Both the position numbers and the translations under genes were made by a program. From positions 1-13,209 of the forward strand of contig DATJPR010000166.1 of assembly GCA_035506295.1 (NCBI GenBank): DNA of 13,209 nucleotides, in the 5' to 3' direction. The notes beneath the pieces were generated by a model. The model saw nothing but the letters and a program-made list of their open reading frames with translations, was not told where the DNA came from and did not search any database. This DNA comes from DATJPR01 sp035506295. Its GTDB lineage: Bacteria; Bacteroidota; Ignavibacteria; UBA10030; UBA6906. Positions 8,318 through 13,209 of the stretch are shown here, piece after piece. Within the stretch, counting starts at the first letter, position 1. The number at the start of each line of letters is the position of its first letter.

Positions 8318-8560
8318 AGATCCGCTCCGCTGTATGGATCACCAAAGTTTCAGAAAAGAAGGATATGTCCCTTTCTCATGAGAATCATTCCAATCGTGCT
8401 CATCACAGTGTTCTGCATCGTGGTGACCGTCGGGCGGCTGCTGAACCGTGAGGTTATTCGTCCCTGCACCGTTGTCGGTCAACCGCATTGATGAACAGGC
8501 TTTTGCCATGCTGGAAAACGCTACATCGTGCAGTTCTACCTTTGGACCAGGATGAACGCA
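8318..8560 (+). other. Longest gap in the hydrolase cluster; doubtful 37-codon ORF
   Basis: These 243 bases separate GH42 and GH29, three times or more the other gaps. I see no strong terminator, tRNA or repeat; the best inverted pair is GATCC/GGATC (8319-8323 with 8336-8340), with no T tract. An ATG at 8378 opens 37 codons ending at TGA 8489-8491. The peptide begins MRIIPIVLITVFCIVVTVG, a basic end plus a membrane-spanning segment like a signal peptide or small membrane protein. Its ribosome-binding site is poor: GAAGG (8358-8362) is 15 nt away and sits nearer an out-of-frame ATG at 8365. It may be chance, a small membrane protein, or the beginning of a decayed exported enzyme. Confidence 0.35.
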
Positions 8561-10963
8561 ATGCCTATGGATAAACGACCCGTGGGTTGGCAGCACAGAC
8601 TCATGATTGTCAGCTCGCTCCACGGCATCCGGATTATCCTTCTGTTTTCATCTTTGTCGTTCACACTGTTCGCTTCGAGCATTGCGGCTGAAAGGCACAG
8701 TATCGAGGCGGAATCTGCTGAACTCGTCGGCCGTGCCGCCAGGGTAGTCGATGGCGCGGCATCGGAGAGTCTCTCCGTTCGCCTGACGGCGATCGGCGAC
8801 GGCGTGAAGTTTCACGGTCTGCCGGCTGCCCGCAGATTGGCGATTCGCTATGCTTCGTTGGGAGTAGGTGTAATCGGCGTCTCCGTCAACGATCAACCAG
8901 TTGAAAAAGTGAATGTGCATTCATCGGGTACCCTTACAGGTTCCTTCCTGCAGGCCGCGATCGACATTGCGATTCCTGCTGACGCCATGCTGGCCATCAC
9001 TCTCGTTACCGACAATATCAGTGTGAGTATTGATAGGATCGTCGTGGGCGACGGGGACCTGGGACTCCAACCGGACATCTGGAATCTGCCGCCATTGCCG
9101 GTGACTGCCGGTCCCTATCCTCCCGATTGGAAAGGACTGAGCAGGAGGTACACCGCCCCGGAATGGTGGCGTGATGCCAAGTTTGGAGCGTGGGCGCATT
9201 GGGATCCGCAATCCATGCCAGAGCAAGGGGATTGGTATGCGCGCGGGATGTACATGCAGGGGAGCGGGCAATATAAATACCACCTCGCACATTTTGGTCA
9301 TCCGTCGGAATACGGCTACAAGGACATCTGCCACAACTGGGTGATCGATCGATGGAGACCCGATGAACTGATGGACCTGTTTGTCGAAATGGGCGCCCGT
9401 TTCTTCATGGCGATGGGATGTCATCACGACAACTTCGACTGCTATGATTCGAAATACCAGCCGTGGAATTCGGTTCGCGTCGGTCCCAACGTTGACATTG
9501 TGGGAACCTGGGAGAAGACCGCGCGAGCCCACGGGCTGCGTTTCGGCATCGGTTTTCACGACTCTCCGGCTCGCACCTGGGGTCAATTCATGCCGGTACG
9601 GTACACGAGCGACACGACGGGGCCGATGAAGGGTGTGCCCTACGATGCGCTTCAGACGATTCTGGACGGGAAAGGAAAATGGTGGGAAGGGATGGACCCG
9701 GTAGATCTCTATGGGCCGGTGCATGACGCCCGTGATCCGCTCCATTCACCCTTCGCCAACCAGTTCATGTGGCGGGTGGATGACGCCATCACGAAATATC
9801 ATCCCGATGTCATCTATTTCGATGAACATGCCGGCGATTCACAGGTGGATCTGGGTGTGCGCATGGGACTTGGATTTCTTGCTCCCCCGCTCGTGGCGAA
9901 TTATTACAACAAGTCCCTGCATTGGAACCATGGAACGATGGATGTCGTCATCAATCTCAAGGGTGTGGGAGGGCGGTATAACAGCTTCCAAAACACTCCC
10001 GAACTGCTTCCCGACGTCGACCGATCCCTGGTCAAGAGTACGGAGGCCTTCATAGAATCGGAGATCATGGCGTATCCATTCCAGACCGAAACGAGCATCG
10101 CGGATTGGCACTATCGACACGGGCAGGAATACATGGCTGCCAGAACGGCGATCCGGTTGCTGATGGAAAACGTTTGCCGCAATGGATCCATGTTGTTCAA
10201 CATCACCCAGCACGGCCGCGGCGACCTTGATCCCCAGGTGATCCGCATTTGCAGGGATATCGGGGCCTGGTTGAAAATCAACGGCGAAGCGGTTTACGGT
10301 TCTCGTCCCTTCGAAGTCTCTGGTGAGACATCCGTCTGCTACACACGCAGGAACGGCAATGTCTACGCCACTCTCCTGGATTGGCAAGGCGGGCCCATCA
10401 CGCTCAAGTCGTTGGGCGTCGGCGGCGCCACTCTGGGCAAAGTGTCCAAAGTCGAAATGCTCGGCTCCCATGCTGTGCTGACCTTTGTGCAAGACGGCCA
10501 GGGACTGACGGTGCGTCTCGGCAAGTCGGTGCCGCCGCTGCCGGGTATCGGCGATCAGCAGTTGGCGTCGCGGTGTCGTGTCCTCCGCATCACCCATGAC
10601 AGAAGTTGGATCAACGACGATGACCCGGGTACCCTGGCGCCCGGTTGGTCTCGCCGCTGCAATCGAGGAGCGGGGGACTTCAACAACGATCTCACCAGCA
10701 GCGATACACCGGGTGATGTCTGGAGTTGTTCGTTTACCGGCAGCAACGTCTCGGTCATCGCCCCCAGGGCACGAGGAGCCGGAAAGATTCGGGTTCAGAT
10801 CGACGGCCGGGTTCGCGCAACGGCGGATCTGTCCACGATGGGTACCCCGCAAGCCGAGCAGGTCGTGAGCGAGGTGACCGGCCTGGCTCCGGGCAAACAC
10901 GTCATCGCTCTCGTGAATTGTGGACCTGGACCGGTGTCCGTCGATGCAATACGCGTACGTTAG
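8561..10963 (+). CDS. GH29 alpha-L-fucosidase, multimodular, exported
   Basis: A retaining alpha-L-fucosidase of family 29, about 800 residues, much longer than the usual 450-600 because it has beta-sandwich modules at both ends. Starts at GTG 8528 and ATG 8552, 8561, 8567 and 8603 share the frame; 8561 is chosen because AGG (8549-8551) lies 9 nt away, but 8603 would give the neatest signal peptide. A hydrophobic segment (IILLFSSLSFTLFASSIAA) ends near residue 43. Residues ~44-166 resemble a CBM6/35-like sandwich (HSIEAESAEL, 'IRYASLGVG', 'VSIDRIVVGD'). The catalytic barrel begins about 199 with APEWWRDAKFGAWAHW, then HHDNFDCYDSKYQPWNS (His288-His289), the expected nucleophile Asp421 in VIYFDEHAG, and TETSIADWHY with NGSMLFNI. 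The HWDPQSMPEQGDWYARGMY form marks a subgroup unlike classical HWG-type enzymes. A second sandwich at about 677-800 (WINDDDPG ... VSVDAIRVR) may bind carbohydrate. The acid/base residue was not assigned. Confidence 0.9.
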   Translation: MPMDKRPVGWQHRLMIVSSLHGIRIILLFSSLSFTLFASSIAAERHSIEAESAELVGRAARVVDGAASESLSVRLTAIGDGVKFHGLPAARRLAIRYASLGVGVIGVSVNDQPVEKVNVHSSGTLTGSFLQAAIDIAIPADAMLAITLVTDNISVSIDRIVVGDGDLGLQPDIWNLPPLPVTAGPYPPDWKGLSRRYTAPEWWRDAKFGAWAHWDPQSMPEQGDWYARGMYMQGSGQYKYHLAHFGHPSEYGYKDICHNWVIDRWRPDELMDLFVEMGARFFMAMGCHHDNFDCYDSKYQPWNSVRVGPNVDIVGTWEKTARAHGLRFGIGFHDSPARTWGQFMPVRYTSDTTGPMKGVPYDALQTILDGKGKWWEGMDPVDLYGPVHDARDPLHSPFANQFMWRVDDAITKYHPDVIYFDEHAGDSQVDLGVRMGLGFLAPPLVANYYNKSLHWNHGTMDVVINLKGVGGRYNSFQNTPELLPDVDRSLVKSTEAFIESEIMAYPFQTETSIADWHYRHGQEYMAARTAIRLLMENVCRNGSMLFNITQHGRGDLDPQVIRICRDIGAWLKINGEAVYGSRPFEVSGETSVCYTRRNGNVYATLLDWQGGPITLKSLGVGGATLGKVSKVEMLGSHAVLTFVQDGQGLTVRLGKSVPPLPGIGDQQLASRCRVLRITHDRSWINDDDPGTLAPGWSRRCNRGAGDFNNDLTSSDTPGDVWSCSFTGSNVSVIAPRARGAGKIRVQIDGRVRATADLSTMGTPQAEQVVSEVTGLAPGKHVIALVNCGPGPVSVDAIRVR

Positions 10964-11040
10964 TCCATGGTTCACCCAAGACCGGATACGGATCACCGCA
11001 CGGCGAGGATGCGCTGTACGTTTTCGAATGAGGCAACGCT

Positions 11041-12966
11041 ATGAAGTGGACGACACTTGTAGGCCTGCTCTCCCTGGGTTTCGTGGCTGCCTTCTCCCAG
11101 GAGGCAACCATCGTTTCGCCCAACCAGAAAATCATCGTTGCCCTCTACCAAGGTGCTTCCCCGGCCGAGCCGGGCGAATGGTTTCTGAAGGTGAACTACG
11201 GAGATCACGGCAAGACGTGCGAGGCGATACCTCGGATCATTCTGGGGTTGACCCGGAGTGATCAGGATTTTTCGAAGGATCTTCGATTCCTCGGGGCGAG
11301 CACATCCACAAAGATCATTGACGAATACAGATCCTTGCATGGAAAACGGTCTCATTGCCGGGATTCTGCAAATGAGGTTCTCATCAAGTTCGAAAACGCT
11401 CAGAAAGCAACTTTGCATCTGATCCTCCGGGCGTATAACGATGGCGTAGCATTTCGGTATGAATTCCCCGAAGGCAAGGGTTCGTTTGTCATTTCGGACG
11501 AACAGACGTCGTACGAAATTCCGCACAATGACCGCCGATGGATGGAAAAGTGGAATCCTGCCAACGAAAGGCTTTATTCCATAATGGATGGAGATTCGGT
11601 GCAACAGGACTGGTCTTATCCGGCGCTCTTTTGTGCAGCCGATACTTCGTGCTGGTTTCTGATTCACGAAGCAGACGTCAACAGAAGCTATTGCGGGTCG
11701 AAGCTCAGCAACATGGCTGAGAGATCCCGGTACAAAATCACTTTCCCTGACCCGAAGGACGGCGTTGGCTTTGGAGAATCGACACCAACCATAGCTCCCC
11801 CCTGGAAATCGCCATGGCGCGTCATCATCATGGGTCATCTTTCGGATATCGTCGAATCGACACTCACGGAGAATTTGTGTCCGCCATCGGTCGTCCAGAA
11901 CACCGACTGGATAAGACCCGGGATTGTGTCCTGGAATTATTGGTCGAGCAACCATGGCACCCGGGACTTCAAGGTCGTCTGCGAATTTGCCGATCTCGCC
12001 GCGAGCATGAACTGGCCATACACGCTTCTCGACTGGGAATGGGATGTCATGGGAGATGGGGGAACCCTTGTCGACGCAGTCAAGTACATCCTCTCCAAAG
12101 GGGTCAAACCACTGTTGTGGTACAATTCCGGTGTCAATCCCTGGATCACGTCAACTCCGCGTGATCGAATGCGGACCCATGAAAGCCGCGTCGAGGAGTT
12201 TTCCAAACTAAAGAAGATGGGAGTTGCCGGCGTCAAGGTGGATTTTTTCGAATGCGAGAAGCAGGAGATGATCAGGTACTACCTTGATATTCTGGAGGAC
12301 GCGGCCAAGTACGAGCTGATGGTGTATTTCCACGGTTGCCTGGTACCTCGTGGGTGGTCGCGCACATACCCGCATTTGATGACGCAGGAAGGGGTGCGCG
12401 GTGCCGAATGGTACAACAACGGTCCGGAGTTCACCGCTACTGCGCCTCAGCATAACACGATTTTGCCGTTCACAAGGAACGTCGTGGGTCCAATGGATTA
12501 TACCCCCGTGACGTTCACCAACTCGCAGTATCCGCATACCACGTCGTACGGCCATGAATTGGCGCTGAGCGTGGTCTTTGAATCAGGCCTCCAACATTTT
12601 GCCGATCGGCCATCCGGCTACTACGGCCTGCCCGATGAAGCAAGAAGCTTCTTGAAAAACGTGCCGACTGCATGGGATGACACGAAATTGCTCGATGGAT
12701 TCCCAGGGAGGGATGTCATCGTCGCCCGGCAGAAAGGGGATGCCTGGTACATCGGTGGTCTGAATGCTGAACAAATCGAGAAACAAAAGACTCTGGTATT
12801 CAGCTTCTTGACCGAGGGCGTCAAGTACAAGCTTACACTGATAACGGATGGCAAGCACGACAAGGAATTCGCCATCTCTTACGCCGTTGTCGAAAGATCC
12901 AGCTCTATCGATGTGAAACTGTTGCGCCGCGGCGGTTTTGCCGCATGTGTCACTCCATTGCCGTAA
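11041..12966 (+). CDS. GH97 retaining-type glycosidase, probable alpha-galactosidase, exported
   Basis: A 641-residue glycoside hydrolase family 97 protein. The ATG has GAGG about 8 nt upstream and begins a Sec signal (MKWTTLVGLLSLGFVAAFSQ). Three regions follow the family plan: an N-terminal beta-sandwich (to about 275), a (beta/alpha)8 barrel (about 289-540: DWIRPGIVSWNYWSSNHG, PYTLLDWEWD, VKVDFFECEKQ, QEGVRGAEWYN, FTRNVVGPMDYTPVTF) and a C-terminal beta domain. GH97 contains inverting alpha-glucosidases (SusB) and retaining alpha-galactosidases. The Asp in KVDFF (Asp401) is the nucleophile of the retaining group (Asp415 in BtGal97b). Glu456 in GAEW lies 55 residues later, the same spacing as Asp415 to Glu470 in that enzyme. 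This predicts a retaining enzyme acting on alpha-D-galactosides, or the structurally similar beta-L-arabinopyranosides. The next gene starts only 17 bp downstream, so they are very likely co-transcribed. Its place in xyloglucan breakdown is unclear. Confidence 0.9.
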   Translation: MKWTTLVGLLSLGFVAAFSQEATIVSPNQKIIVALYQGASPAEPGEWFLKVNYGDHGKTCEAIPRIILGLTRSDQDFSKDLRFLGASTSTKIIDEYRSLHGKRSHCRDSANEVLIKFENAQKATLHLILRAYNDGVAFRYEFPEGKGSFVISDEQTSYEIPHNDRRWMEKWNPANERLYSIMDGDSVQQDWSYPALFCAADTSCWFLIHEADVNRSYCGSKLSNMAERSRYKITFPDPKDGVGFGESTPTIAPPWKSPWRVIIMGHLSDIVESTLTENLCPPSVVQNTDWIRPGIVSWNYWSSNHGTRDFKVVCEFADLAASMNWPYTLLDWEWDVMGDGGTLVDAVKYILSKGVKPLLWYNSGVNPWITSTPRDRMRTHESRVEEFSKLKKMGVAGVKVDFFECEKQEMIRYYLDILEDAAKYELMVYFHGCLVPRGWSRTYPHLMTQEGVRGAEWYNNGPEFTATAPQHNTILPFTRNVVGPMDYTPVTFTNSQYPHTTSYGHELALSVVFESGLQHFADRPSGYYGLPDEARSFLKNVPTAWDDTKLLDGFPGRDVIVARQKGDAWYIGGLNAEQIEKQKTLVFSFLTEGVKYKLTLITDGKHDKEFAISYAVVERSSSIDVKLLRRGGFAACVTPLP

Positions 12967-12983
12967 CCAAGACCCGAAAGACT

Positions 12984-13209
12984 ATGATGAATAGAGTCAT
13001 CGCTCTCCTCGCTGCGCTGGCATGTTCCATCGCCGTTGCTGGACATGCTCAAACGTATCAGAAGACTGATCGTGGGATCCGAGTGGCCATCCACTCTACT
13101 ATAGTAGAGATTCAATTTTACAGCCCATCCGTAGTGAGAGTGTTGAAATCGCCCGAGGGAAAGACCCTCACAAAACAGAGCCTTTCGGTCATTCAATCCC
13201 CCCAGCCGG
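12984..13209 (+). CDS. GH31 family enzyme, probable alpha-xylosidase (3' truncated)
   Basis: The frame opens at ATG 12984 (or the adjacent ATG 12987) and is still open at the window end, giving 75 residues. Residues 1-22 form a Sec signal (MMNRVIALLAALACSIAVAGHA, cleavage before QTY). The mature start, YQKTDRGIRV ... VEIQFYSPSVVRVLKSPEGK followed by KQSLSVIQSPQ, resembles the N-terminal beta-sandwich of Bacteroidota GH31 enzymes, particularly alpha-xylosidases of xyloglucan loci. The catalytic barrel lies outside the window, so neither family nor specificity can be proven here. A weak purine stretch (CGAAAG) precedes the start, and the 17-bp gap after GH97 supports translation coupled to that gene. 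If it is an alpha-xylosidase it would remove alpha-1,6-xylose from the glucose at the non-reducing end. Confidence 0.75.
   Translation, partial: MMNRVIALLAALACSIAVAGHAQTYQKTDRGIRVAIHSTIVEIQFYSPSVVRVLKSPEGKTLTKQSLSVIQSPQP
13094..13109. repeat. Perfect 16-bp palindrome inside the GH31 gene
   Basis: CTCTACTATAGTAGAG reads the same on both strands without a spacer. It encodes part of the mature N-terminus (around HSTIVE) and is more AT-rich than its surroundings. About 0.2 such 16-bp palindromes are expected by chance in a window this long, so it may mean nothing. Confidence 0.4.

Noticed and set aside
8339..8623. Minus-strand ORF of 94 codons in the GH42-GH29 gap
   Set aside because: His- and Asp-rich composition without domain or signal, and it overlaps the start of GH29.

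Overview
The window is a stretch of bacterial DNA of roughly 55-60 % G+C (estimated by eye) with every gene on the + strand. It opens with the 3' end of a DUF362-type protein whose last ~85 residues form a type IX secretion (T9SS) sorting domain of the 'NYPNPFNPST ... SGVYF' kind. That tail is characteristic of the Bacteroidota/Ignavibacteriota/Chlorobiota part of the FCB superphylum. With the high G+C it suggests an uncultured Ignavibacteria-like or other non-Bacteroides FCB organism; the lineage is inferred from one domain.

Layout: (1) bases 3-584, end of the T9SS-tagged DUF362 protein. (2) bases 585-853, a non-coding junction with a GC-rich hairpin (611-642) and a near-perfect 20-bp palindrome (749-768) ending in a T run, readable as a LacI-type operator or a terminator. 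(3) bases 854-13209, an uninterrupted co-directional run of six exported glycoside hydrolases: GH3 beta-glucosidase/beta-xylosidase with PA14 insert; GH95 alpha-L-fucosidase/galactosidase with a Tat signal; GH42 beta-galactosidase with a signal peptide; a modular GH29 alpha-L-fucosidase; a retaining-type GH97 (alpha-galactosidase-like); and the first 75 residues of a GH31 enzyme that resembles alpha-xylosidases. Gaps are 17-77 bp, except 243 bp between GH42 and GH29, where only a doubtful 37-codon ORF is visible.

Together the activities cover each linkage of a fucosylated xyloglucan side chain in the order it would be removed: terminal alpha-L-Fuc (or alpha-L-Gal) by GH95/GH29, beta-D-Gal by GH42, alpha-D-Xyl by GH31, then the beta-glucosyl backbone by GH3. 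GH97 is the one enzyme without an obvious place in that scheme. None of the five complete enzymes carries a T9SS tail and all have N-terminal export signals, so the likely site of action is the periplasm, on oligosaccharides made and imported by functions outside this window (no endo-glucanase, SusC/D pair, transporter or regulator is seen here). The substrate is inferred from the family combination.
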